Below, in pieces: positions 12,301 through 25,400 of a stretch of 64,000 nucleotides of DNA. The notes below the pieces were generated by a model. It made no database searches and was not told where the DNA came from. It saw nothing but the letters and a program-made list of their open reading frames with translations. This DNA comes from Papaver somniferum (taxonomy: Eukaryota; Streptophyta; Magnoliopsida; Ranunculales; Papaveraceae): assembly GCF_003573695.1 (NCBI RefSeq), contig NC_039363.1, positions 159,428,406 through 159,492,405 on the forward strand, written 5' to 3'. The translations under genes were made by a program, and so were the position numbers. Positions within the stretch are counted from its first letter, which is position 1; each line of letters starts with the position of its first letter.

Positions 12301-15300
12301 AATCCGTTAAGAAAAATGTTTTTGGTAAGAGAATAAATTCACCCAGGTCACACGCCCCCCATATTTAAGACAGAATTTATTTTGATTTTCAAAATGATTA
12401 GGAAATAAATCAAAAAAAAATTTCCAAAAAGGAAAGTCTTGGTTAACCAAAGTCCCTGGCGCAAGCACGAGCTCGATCCCTAATCCCAAGCCCTTAGTGG
12501 AAAAAAAAAATTCACCCTTAATTTTATTAATGCTAGATTTGGGTTTCTGAAACATACCTTTCTTGCCAGGATGTCGACATAATTCTGTCATCAACATTCA
12601 AAAACCGGTAAGAAAATGTCGACATCCATGCAAATAAATCCGTTAAGAAAAATGTTTTTTGTAAGAGAATAAATTCACCCAGGTCACACGCCCCCCATAT
12701 TTGAGACAGAAATTATTTTGATTTTCAAAATGATTAGGAAATAAATCAAAAGAAATTTTTCCAAAAAGGAAAGTCTTGGTTGACCAAAGTCCGTGGCGCG
12801 AGCACGAGCTCGATCCCTAAGCCCAAGCCCTTAGTGGAAACAAAAATATTCACCCTTAATTTTATTAATGCTAGATTTGGGATCCTTAAACATACCTTTC
12901 TTGCCAGTATGTCGACATAATTCTGTCATCAACATTTAAAAACCAGTAAGAAAATGTCGACATCCATGCAAATAAATCCGTTGAGAAAAATGTGTTTGGT
13001 AAGAGAATAAATTCACCCAGGTCACACGCCCCCCATATTTAAGACATAATTTATTTTGTTTTTCAAAATGATTAGGAAATAAATCAAAAGAAATTTTTTC
13101 AAAAAGGAAAGTCTTGGTTGACCAAAGTCCATGGCGCAAGCACGAGCTCGATCCCTAAGCCCAAGCCCTTAGTGGAAACAAAAATATTCACCCTTAATTT
13201 TATTAATGCTAAATTTAGGTTTCTGAAACATACCTTTCTTGCCAGGATGTCGACATAATTCTGTAATCAACATTCAAAAACCGGTAAGAAAATGTCGACA
13301 TCCATGCAAATAAATCCGTTAAGAAAAATGTTTTTGGTAAGAGAATAAATTCACCCAGGTCACACGCCCCCCATATTTAAGATAGAATTTATTTTGATTT
13401 TCAAAATGATTAGGAAATAAATCAAAAAAAAATTTCCACAAAGGAAAGTCTTGGTTAACCAAAGTCCCTGGCGCAAGCACGAGCTCGATCCCTAATCCCA
13501 AGCCCTTAGTGGAAAAAAAAAATTCACCCTTAATTTTATTAATGCTAGATTTGGGTTTCTGAAACATACCTTTCTTGCCAGGATGTCGACATAATTCTGT
13601 CATCAACATTCAAAAACCGGTAAGAAAATGTCGACATCCATGCAAATAAATCCGTTAAGAAAAATGTTTTTTGTAAGAGAATAAATTCACCCAGGTCACA
13701 CGCCCCCCATATTTGAGACAGAAATTATTTTGATTTTCAAAATGATTAGGAAATAAATCAAAAGAAATTTTTCCAAAAAGGAAAGTCTTGGTTGACCAAA
13801 GTCCGTGGCGCGAGCACGAGCTCGATCCCTAATCCCAAGCCCTTAGTGGAAACAAAAATATTCACCCTTAATTTTATTAATGCTAGATTTGGGATCCTTA
13901 AACATACCTTTCTTGCCAGTATGTCGACATAATTCTGTCATCAACATTCAAAAACCGGTAAGAAAATGTCGACGTCCATGCAAATAAATCCGTTGAGAAA
14001 AATGTGTTTGGTAAGAGAATAAATTCACCCAGGTCACACGCCCCCCATATTTAAGACATAATTTATTTTGTTTTTCAAAATGATTAGGAAATAAATCAAA
14101 AGAAATTTTTTCAAAAAGGAAAGTCTTGGTTGACCAAAGTCCATGGCGCAAGCACGAGCTCGATCCCTAAGCCCAAGCCCTTAGTGGAAACAAAAATATT
14201 CACCCTTAATTTTATTAATGCTAGATTTAGGTTTCTGAAACATACCTTTCTTGCNNNNNNNNNNCCATATTTAAGACAGAATTTATTTTGATTTTCAAAA
14301 TGATTAGGAAATAAATCAAAAAAAAAATTCCAAAAAGGAAAGTCTTGGTTAACCAAAGTCCATGGCGCAAGCACGAGCTCGATCCCTAATCCCAAGCCCT
14401 TAGTGGAAAAAAAAATTCACCCTTAATTTTATTAATGCTAGATTTGGGTTTCTGAAACATACCTTTCTTGCCAGGATGTCGACATAATTCTGTAATCAAC
14501 ATTCAAAAACCGGTAAGAAAATGTCGACATCCATGCAAATAAATCCGTTAAGAAAAATGTTTTTTGTAAGAGAATAAATTCACCCAGGTCACACGCCCCC
14601 CATATTTGAGACAGAAATTATTTTGATTTTCAAAATGATTAGGAAATAAATCAAAAGAAATTTTTCCAAAAAGGAAAGTCTTGGTTGACCAAAGTCCGTG
14701 GCGCGAGCACGAGCTCGATCCCTAAGCCCAAGCCCTTAGTGGAAACAAAAATATTCACCCTTAATTTTATTAATGCTAGATTTGGGATCCTTAAACATAC
14801 CTTTCTTGCCAGTATGTCGACATAATTCTGTCATCAACATTCAAAAACCGGTAAGAAAATGTCGACGTCCATGCAAATAAATCCGTTGAGAAAAATGTGT
14901 TTGGTAAGAGAATAAATTCACCCAGGTCACAAGCCCCCCATATTTAAGACATAATTTATTTTGTTTTTCAAAATGATTAGGAAATAAATCAAAAGAAATT
15001 TTTTCAAAAAGGAAAGTCTTGGTTGACCAAAGTCCATGGCGCAAGCACGAGCTCGATCCCTAAGCCCAAGCCCTTAGTGGAAACAAAAATATTCACCCTT
15101 AATATTCTTAATGCTAGATTTAGGTTTCTGAAACATACCTTTCTTGGCAGGATGTCGACATAATTCTGTAATCAACATTCAAAAACCGGTAAGAAAATGT
15201 CGACATCCATGCAAATAAATCCGTTAAGAAAAATGTTTTTGATAAGAGAATAAATTCATACAGGTCACACGCCCCCCATATTTAAGACAGAATTTATTTT

Positions 15301-16440
15301 GATTTTCAAGATGATTAGGAAATAAATCAAAAGAAATTTTTCCAAAAAGGAAAGTCTTGGTTGACCAAAGTCCATGGCGCAAGCACGAGCTCGATCCCTA
15401 ATCCCAAGCCCTTAGTGGAAAAAAAAAATTCACCCTGAATTTTATTAATGCTAGATTTGGGTTTCTGAAACATACCTTTCTTGCCAGGATGTCGACATAA
15501 TTCTGTCATCAACATTCAAAAACCGGTAAGAAAATGTCAACATCCATGCAAATAAATCCGTTAAGAAAAATGTTTTTTGTAAGAGAATAAATTCACCCAG
15601 GTCACACGCCCCCCATATTTTAGACAGAAATTATTTTGATTTTCAAAATGATTAGGAAATAAATCAAAAGAAATTTTTCCAAAAAGGAAAGTCTTGGTTG
15701 ACCAAAGTCCGTGGCGCGAGCACGAGCTCGATCCCTAAGCCCAAGCCCTTAGTGGAAACAAAAATATTCACCCTTAATTTTATTAATGCTAGATTTGGGA
15801 TCCTTAAACATACCTTTCTTGCCAGTATGTCGACATAATTCTGTCATCAACATTTAAAAACCAGTAAGAAAATGTCGACGTCCATGCAAATAAATCCGTT
15901 GAGAAAAATGTGTTTGGTAAGAGAATAAATTCACCCAGGTCACACGCCCCCCATATTTAAGACATAATTTATTTTGTTTTTCAAAATGATTAGGAAATAA
16001 ATCAAAAGAAATTTTTTCAAAAAGGAAAGTCTTGGTTGACCAAAGTCCATGGCGCAAGCACGAGCTCGATCCCTAAGCCCAAGCCCTTAGTGGAAACAAA
16101 AATATTCACCCTTAATTTTATTAATGCTAGATTTAGGTTTCTGAAACATACCTTTCTTGCCAGGATGTCGACATAATTCTGTAATCAACATTCAAAAACC
16201 GGTAAGAAAATGTCGACATCCATGCAAATAAATCCGTTAAGAAAAATGTTTTTGATAAGAGAATAAATTCATACAGGTCACACGCCCTCCATATTTAAGA
16301 CAGAATTTATTTTGATTTTCAAGATGATTAGGAAATAAATCAAAAGAAATTTTTCCAAAAAGGAAAGTCTTGGTTGACCAAAGTCCGTGGCGCGAGCACG
16401 AGCTCGATCCCTAAGCCCAAGCCCTTAGTGGAAACAAAAA
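9325..16440. repeat. Trimeric higher-order satellite zone (~1,013 bp)
   Basis: A diagnostic monomer with TTTTGTTTTTCAAAATG and a GAGAAAAATGTGTTTGG or GAGAAAAATTTGTTCGG variant recurs at starts near 9,899, 10,912, 11,925, 12,936, 13,948 and 15,854. The spacing is 1,011-1,013 bp, three monomers per unit. The interval from 13,948 to 14,841 is only 893 bp because it spans the N gap. Monomers within a unit differ clearly, while units resemble each other, which is the usual sign of higher-order repeat homogenisation. Confidence 0.85.
14255..14264. other. Assembly gap (10 N), really ~130 bp
   Basis: Ten Ns interrupt a monomer between CTTTCTTGC and CCATATTT. In neighbouring monomers about 130 bp lie between these two points, and the trimer containing the gap is about 120 bp short. 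The gap therefore probably stands for about 130 bp. Confidence 0.85.
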
Positions 16441-19400
16441 TATTCACCCTTAATTTTATTAATGCTAGATTTGGGTTTCTGAAACATACCTTTCTTGCCA
16501 GGATGTCGACATAATTCTGTCATCAACATTCAAAAACCGGTAAGAAAATGTCGACATAGATGCAAATTAATCCGTTAAGAAAAATGTTTTTGGTAAGAGA
16601 ATAAATTCACCCAGGTCACACGCCCCCCATATTTAAAACAGAATTTATTTTGATTTTCAAAATGATTAGGAAATAAATCAAAAGAAATTTTTCCATAAAG
16701 GAAAGTCTTGGTTGACCAAAGTCCGTGGCGCGAGCACGAGCTCGATCCCTAAGCCCAAGCCCTTAGTGGAAACAAAAATATTCACCGTTAATTTTATTAA
16801 TGCTAGATTTGGGTTTCTGAAACATACCTTTCCTGCCAGGATGTCGACATAATTCTGTCATCAACATTCAAAAACCGGTAAGAAAATGTCGACATACATG
16901 CAAATAAATCCCTTAAGAAAAATGTTTTTGGTAAGAGAATAAATTCACCCAGGTCACACGCCCCCCATATTTAAGACAAAATTTATTTTGATTTTCAAAA
17001 TGATTAGGAAATAAATCAAAAGAAATTTTTCCAAAAAGGAAAGTCTTGGTTGACCAAAGTCCATGGCGCGATCACGAGCTCGATCCCAAAGCCCAAGCCC
17101 TTAGTGGAAACAAAAATATTCACCCTTAATTTTATTAATGCTAGATTTGGGTTTCTGAAACATACCTTTCTTGCCAGGATGTCGACATAATTCTGTCATC
17201 AATAACATTCAAAAACCGGTAAGAAAATGTCGACATACATGCAAATAAATCCGTTAAGAAAAATGTTTTTGGTAAGAGAATAAATTCACCCAGGTCACAC
17301 GCCCCCCATATTTAAGACAAAATTTATTTTGATTTTCAAAATGATTAGGAAATAAATCAAAATAAATTTTTCCAAAAAGGAAAGTCTTGGTTGACCAAAG
17401 TCCGTGGCGCGAGCACGAGCTCGATCCCTAAGCCCAACCCTTAGTGGAAACAAAAATATTCACCCTTAATTTTATTAATGCTAGATTTGGGTTTCTGAAA
17501 CATACCTTTCTTGCCAGGATGTCGACATAATTCTGTCATCAATAACATTCAAAAACCGGTAAGAAAATGTCGACATACATGCAAATAAATCCGTTAAGAA
17601 AAATGTTTTAGGTAAGAGAATAAATTCACCCAGGTCACACGCCCCCCATATTTAAGACAAAATTTATTTTGATTTTCAAAATGATTAGGAAATAAATCAA
17701 AAGAAATTTTTCCAAAAAGGAAAGTCTTGGTTGACCAAAGTCCATGGCGCGAGCACGAGCTCGATCCCTAAGCCCAAGCCCTTAGTGGAAACAAAGATAT
17801 TAACCCTTAATTTTATTAATGCTAGATTTGGGTTTCTGAAACATACCTTTCTTGCCAGGATGTCGACATAATTCTGTCATCAACATTAAAAATTCGGTAA
17901 GAAAATGTCGACATACATGCAAATAAATCCGTTAAGAAAAATGTTTTTGGTAAGAGAATAAATTCACCCAGGTCACACGCCCCCCATATTTAAGACAGAA
18001 TTTATTTTGATTTTCAAAATGATTAGGAAATAAATCAAAAGAAATTTTTCCAAAAAGGAAAGTCTTGGTTGACCAAAGTCCGTGGCGCGAGCACGAGCTC
18101 GATCCCTAAGCCCAAGCCCTTAGTGGAAACAAAAATATTCACCCTTAATTTTATTAATGTTAGATTTGGGTTTCTGAAACATACCTTTCTTGCCAGGATG
18201 TCGACATAATTCTGTCATCAACATTCAAAAACCGGTAAGAAAATATCGACATCCATGCAAATAAATCCGTTAAGAAAAATGTTTTTGGTAAGAGAATAAA
18301 TTCATCCAGGTCACACTCCCCCCATATTTAAGACAAAATTTATTTTGATTTTCAAAATGATTAGGAAATAAATCAAAAGAAATTTTTTCAAAAAGGAAAG
18401 TCTTGGTTGACCAAAGTCCGTGGCGCGAGCACAATCTCGATCCCTAAGCCCAAGCCCTTAGTGGAAACAAAAATATTCACCCTTAATTTTATTAATGCTA
18501 GATTTGGGTTTCTGAAACATACCTTTCTTGCCAGGATGTCGACATAATTCTGTCATCAACATCCAAAAATTCGGTAAGAAAATGTCGACATACATGCAAA
18601 TAAATCCGTTAAGAAAAATGTTTTTGGTAAGAGAATAAATTCACCCAGGTCACACGCCCCCCATATTTAAGACAGAATTTATTTTGATTTTAAAAATGAT
18701 TAGGAAATAAATCAAAAGAAATTTTTCCAAAAAGGAAAGTCTTGGTTGACCAAAGTCCGTGGCGCGAGCACGAGCTCGATCCCTAAGCCCAAGCCCCTAG
18801 TGGAAACAAAAATATTCACCCTTAATTTTATTAATGCTAGATTTGGGTTTCTGAAACATACCTTTCTTGCCAGGATGTCGACATAATTCTGTCATCAACA
18901 TTCAAAAACCGGTAAGAAAATGTCGACATAGATGCAAATTAATCCGTTAAGAAAAATGTTTTTGGTAAGAGAATAAATTCACCCAGGTCACACGCCCCCC
19001 ATATTTAAAACAGAATTTATATTGATTTTCAAAATGATTAGGAAATAAATCAAAAGAAATTTTTCCATAAAGGAAAGTCTTGGTTGACCAAAGTCCGTGG
19101 CGCGAGCACGAGCTCGATCCCTAAGCCCAAGTCCTTAGTGGAAACAAAAATATTCACCGTTAATTTTATTAATGCTAGATTTGGGTTTCTGAAACATACC
19201 TTTCCTGCCAGGATGTCGACATAATTCTGTCATCAACATTCAAAAACCGGTAAGAAAATGTCGACATACATGCAAATAAATCCGTTAAGAAAAATGTTTT
19301 TGGTAAGAGAATAAATTCACCCAGGTCACACGCCCCCCATATTTAAGACAGAATTTATTTTGATTTTCAAAATGATTAGGAAATAAATCAAAAGAAATTT

Positions 19401-22400
19401 TTCCAAAAAGGAAAGTCTTGGTTGACCAAAGTCCGTGGCGCGAGCACGAGCTCGATCCCTAAGCCCAAGCCCTTAGTGGAAACAAAAATATTCACCCTTA
19501 ATTTTATTAATGCTAGATTTGGGTTTCTGAAACATACCTTTCTTGCCAGGATGTCGACATAATTCTGTCATCAACATTCAAAAACCGGTAAGAAAATGTC
19601 GACATACATGCAAATTAATCCGTTAAGAAAAATGTTTTTGGTAAGAGAATAAATTCACCCAGGTCACACGCCCCCCATATTTAAGACAGAATTTATTTTG
19701 ATTTTCAAAATGATTAGGAAATAAATCAAAATAAATTTTTCCAAAAAGGAAAGTCTTGGTTGACCAAAGTCCGTGGCGCGAGCACGAGCTCGATCCCTAA
19801 GCCCAAGCCCTTAGTGGAAACAAAAATATTCACCCTTAATTTTATTAATGCTAGATTTGGGTTTCTGAAACATACCTTTCTTGCCAGGATGTCGACATAA
19901 TTCTGTCATCAACATTCAAACACCGGTAAGAAAATGTCGACATCCATGCAAATAAATCCGTTAAGAAAAATGTTTTTGGTAAGAGAATAAATTCACCCAG
20001 GTCACACGCCCCCCATATTTAAGACAGAATTTATTTTGATTTTCAAAATGATTAGGAAATAAATCAAAAGAAATTTTTTCAAAAAGGAAAGTCTTGGTTG
20101 ACCAAAGTCCGTGGCGCGAGCACGAGCTCGATCCCTAAGCCCAAGCCCTTAGTGGAAACAAAAATATTCACCGTTAATTTTATTAATGCTAGATTTGGGT
20201 TTCTGAAACATACCTTTCTTGCCAGGATGTCGACATAATTCTGTCATCAACATTCAAAAACCGGTAAGAAAATGTCGACATACATGCAAATAAATCCCTT
20301 AAGAAAAATGTTTTTGGTAAGAGAATAAATTCACCCAGGTCACACGCCCCCCATATTTAAGACAAAATTTATTTTGATTTTCAAAATGATTAGGAAATAA
20401 ATCAAAAGAAATTTTTCCAAAAAGGAAAGTCTTGGTTGACCAAAGTCCATGGCGCGATCACGAGCTCGATCCCAAATCCCAAGCCCTTAGTGGAAACAAA
20501 AATATTCACCCTTAATTTTATTAATGCTAGATTTGGGTTTCTGAAACATTCCTTTCTTGCCAGGATGTCGACATAATTCTGTCATCAACATCCAAAATTC
20601 GGTAAGAAAATGTCGACATACATGCAAATAAATCCGTTAAGAAAAATGTTTTTGGTAAGAGAATAAATTCACCCAGGTCACACGCCCCCCATATTTAAGA
20701 CAGAATTTATTTTGATTTTAAAAATGATTAGGAAATAAATCAAAAGAAATTTTTCCAAAAAGGAAAGTGTTGGTTGACCAAAGTCCGTGGCGCGAGCACG
20801 AGCTCGATCCCTAAGCCCAAGCCCTTAGTGGAAACAAAAATATTCACCCTTAATTTTATTAATGCTAGATTTGGGTTTCTGAAACATACCTTTCTTGCCA
20901 GGATGTCGACATAATTCTGTCATCAACATTCAAAAACCGGTAAGAAAATGTCGACATAGATGCAAATTAATCCGTTAAGAAAAATGTTTTTGGTAAGAGA
21001 ATAAATTCACCCAGGTCACACGCCCCCCATATTTAAAACAGAATTTATTTTGATTTTCAAAATGATTAGGAAATAAATCAAAAGAAATTTTTCCATAAAG
21101 GAAAGTCTTGGTTGACCAAAGTCCGTGGCGCGAGCACGAGCTCGATCCCTAAGCCCAAGCCCTTAGTGGAAACAAAAATATTCACCGTTAATTTTATTAA
21201 TGCTAGATTTGGGTTTCTGAAACATACCTTTCCTGCCAGGATGTCGACATAATTCTGTCATCAACATTCAAAAACCGGTAAGAAAATGTCGACATACATG
21301 CAAATAAATCCCTTAAGAAAATTGTTTTTGGTAAGAGAATAAATTCACCCAGGTCACACGCCCCCCATATTTAAGACAAAATTTATTTTGATTTTCAAAA
21401 TGATTAGGAAATAAATCAAAAGAAATTTTTCCAAAAAGGAAAGTCTTGGTTGACCAAAGTCCATGGCGGGATCACGAGCTCGATCCCAAAGCCCAAGCCC
21501 TTAGTGGAAACAAAAATATTCACCCTTAATTTTATTAATGCTAGATTTGGGTTTCTGAAACATACCTTTCTTGCCAGGATGTCGACATAATTCTGTCATC
21601 AACATCCAAAATTCGGTAAGAAAATGTCGACATACATGCAAATAAATCCGTTAAGAAAAATGTTTTTGGTAAGAGAATAAATTCACCCAGGTCACACGCC
21701 CCCCATATTTAAGACAAAATTTATTTTGATTTTCAAAATGATTAGGAAATAAATCAAAATAAATTTTTCCAAAAAGGAAAGTCTTGGTTGACCAAAGTCC
21801 GTGGCGCGAGCACGAGCTCGATCCCTAAGCCCAAGCCCTTAGTGGAAACAAAAATATTCACCCTTAATTTTATTAATGCTAGATTTGGGTTTCTGAAACA
21901 TACCTTTCTTGCCAGGATGTCGACATAATTCTGTCATCAACATTCAAAAACCGGTAAGAAAATGTCGACATACATGCAAATAAATCCGTTAAGAAAAATG
22001 TTTTAGGTAAGAGAATAAATTCACCCAGGTCACACGCCCCCCATATTTAAGACAAAATTTATTTTGATTTTCAAAATGATTAGGAAATAAATCAAAAGAA
22101 ATTTTTTCCAAAAAGGAAAGTCTTGGTTGACCAAAGTCCATGGCGCGAGCACGAGCTCGATCCCTAAGCCCAAGCCCTTAGTGGAAACAAAGATATTAAC
22201 CCATAATTTTATTAATGCTAGATTTGGGTTTCTGAAACATACCTTTCTTGCCAGGATGTCGACATAATTATGTCATCAACATTAAAAATTCGGTAAGAAA
22301 ATGTCGACATACATGCAAATAAATCCGTTAAGAAAAATGTTTTTGGTAAGAGAATAAATTCACCCAGGTCACACGCCCCCCATATTTAAGACAGAATTTA

Positions 22401-25400
22401 TTTTGATTTTCAAAATGATTAGGAAATAAATCAAAAGAAATTTTTCCAAAAAGGAAAGTCTTGGTTGACCAAAGTCCGTGGCGCGAGCACGAGCTCGATC
22501 CCTAAGCCCAAGCCCTTAGTGGAAACAAAAATATTCACCCTTAATTTTATTAATGTTAGATTTGGGTTTCTGAAACATACCTTTCTTGCCAGGATGTCGA
22601 CATAATTCTGTCATCAATAACATTCAAAAACCGGTAAGAAAATGTCGACATACATGCAAATAAATCCGTTAAGAAAAATGTTTTTGGTAAGAGAATAAAT
22701 TCAACCAGGTCACACGCCCCCCATATTTAAGACAGAATTTATTTTGATTTTCAAAATGATTAGGAAATAAATCAAAAGAAATTTTTCCAAAAAGGAAAGT
22801 CTTGGTTGCCCAAAGTCCGTGGCGCGAGCACGAGCTCGATCCCTAAGCCCAAGCCCTTAGTGGAAACAAAAATATTCACCCTTAATTTTATTAATGCTAG
22901 ATTTGGGTTTCTGAAACATACCTTTCTTGCCAGGATGTCGACATAATTCTGTCATCAATAACATTCAAAAACCGGTAAGAAAATGTCGACATACATGCAA
23001 ATAAATCCGTTAAGAAAAATGTTTTTGGTAAGAGAATAAATTCACCCAGGTCACACGCCCCCCATATTTAAGACAAAATTTATTTTGATTTTCAAAATGA
23101 TTAGGAAATAAATCAAAAGAAATTTTTCCAAAAAGGAAAGTCTTGGTTGACCAAAGTCCATGGCGCGAGCACGAGCTCGATCCCTAAGCCCAAGCCCTTA
23201 GTGGAAACAAAGATATTCACCCTTAATTTTATTAATGCTAGATTTGGGTTTCTGAAACATACCTTTCTTGCCAGGATGTCGACATAATTCTGTCATCAAC
23301 ATTAAAAATTCGGTAAGAAAATGTCGACATACATGCAAATAAATCCGTTAAGAAAAAGGTTTTTGGTAAGAGAATAAATTCACCCAGGTCACACGCCCCC
23401 CATATTTAAGACAGAATTTATTTTGATTTTCAAAATGATTAGGAAATAAATCAAAAGAAATTTTTCCAAAAAGGAAAGTCTTGGTTGACCAAAGTCCGTG
23501 GCGCGAGCACGAGCTCGATCCCTAAGCCCAAGCCCTTAGTGGAAACAAAAATATTCACCGTTAATTTTATTAATGCTAGATTTGGGTTTCTGAAACATAC
23601 CTTTCTTGCCAGGATGTCGACATAATTCAGTCATCAACATTCAAAAACCGGTAAGATAATGTCGACATCCATGCAAATAAATCCGTTAAGAAAAATGTTT
23701 TTGGTAAGAGAATAAATTCACCCAGGTCACACGGCCCCCATATTTAAAACAGAATTTATTTTGATTTTCAAAATGATTAGGAAATAAATCAAAAGAAATT
23801 TTTCCATAAAGGAAAGTCTTGGTTGACCAAAATCCGTGGCGCGAGCACGAGCTCGATCCCTAAGCCCAAGCCCTTAGTGGAAACAAAAATATTCACCGTT
23901 AATTTTATTAATGCTAGATTTGGGTTTCTGAAACATACCTTTCTTGCCAGGATGTCGACATAATTCTGTCATCAACATTCAAAAACCGGTAAGAAAATGT
24001 CGACATACATGCAAATAAATCCCTTAAGAAAAATGTTTTTGGTAAGAGAATAAATTCACCCAGGTCACACGCCCCCCATATTTAAGACAAAATTTATTTT
24101 GATTTTCAAAATGATTAGGAAATAAATCAAAAGAAATTTTTCCAAAAAGGAAAGTCTTGGTTGACCAAAGTCCATGGCGCGATCACGAGCTCGATCCCAA
24201 AGCCCAAGCCCTTAGTGGAAACAAAAATATTCACCCTTAATTTTATTAATGCTAGATTTGGGTTTCTGAAACATACCTTCCTTGCCAGGATGTCGACATA
24301 ATTCTGTCATCAACATCCAAAATTCGGTAAGAAAATGTCGACATACATGCAAATAAATCCGTTAAGAAAAATGTTTTTGGTAAGAGAATAAATTCACCCA
24401 GGTCACACGCCCCCCATATTTAAGACAGAATTTATTTTGATTTTAAAAATGATTAGGAAATAAATCAAAAGAAATTTTTCCAAAAAGGAAAGTGTTGGTT
24501 GACCAAAGTCCGTGGCGCGAGCACGAGCTCGATCCCTAAGCCCAAGCCCTTAGTGGAAACAAAAATATTCACCCTTAATTTTATTAATGCTAGATTTGGG
24601 TTTCTGAAACATACCTTTCTTGCCAGGATGTCGACATAATTCTGTCATCAACATTCAAAAACCGGTAAGAAAATGTCGACATAGATGCAAATTAATCCGT
24701 TAAGAAAAATGTTTTTGGTATGAGAATAAATTCACCCAGGTAACACGCCCCCCATATTTAAAACAGAATTTATTTTGATTTTCAAAATGATTAGGAAATA
24801 AATCAAAAGAAATTTTTCCAAAAAGGAAAGTCTTGGTTGACCAAAGTCCGTGGCGCGAGCACGAGCTCGATCCCTAAGCCCAAGCCCTTAGTGGAAACAA
24901 AAATATTCACCGTTAATTTTATTAATGCTAGATTTGGGTTTCTGAAACATACCTTTCCTGCCAGGATGTCGACATAATTCTGTCATCAACATTCAAAAAC
25001 CGGTAAGAAAATGTCGACATACATGCAAATAAATCCCTTAAGAAAAATGTTTTTGGTAAGAGAATAAATTCACCCAGGTCACACGCCCCCCATATTTAAG
25101 ACAAAATTTATTTTGATTTTCAAAATGATTAGGAAATAAATCAAAAGAAATTTTTCCAAAATGGAAAGTCTTGGTTGACCAAAGTCCATGGCGCGATCAC
25201 GAGCTCGATCCCAAAGCCCAAGCCCTTAGTGGAAACAAAAATATTCACCCTTAATTTTATTAATGCTAGATTTGCGTTTCTGAAACATACCTTTCTTGCC
25301 AGGATGTCGACATAATTCTGTCATCAACATCCAAAATTCGGTAAGAAAATGTCGACATACATGCAAATAAATCCGTTAAGAAAAATGTTTTTGGTAAGAG

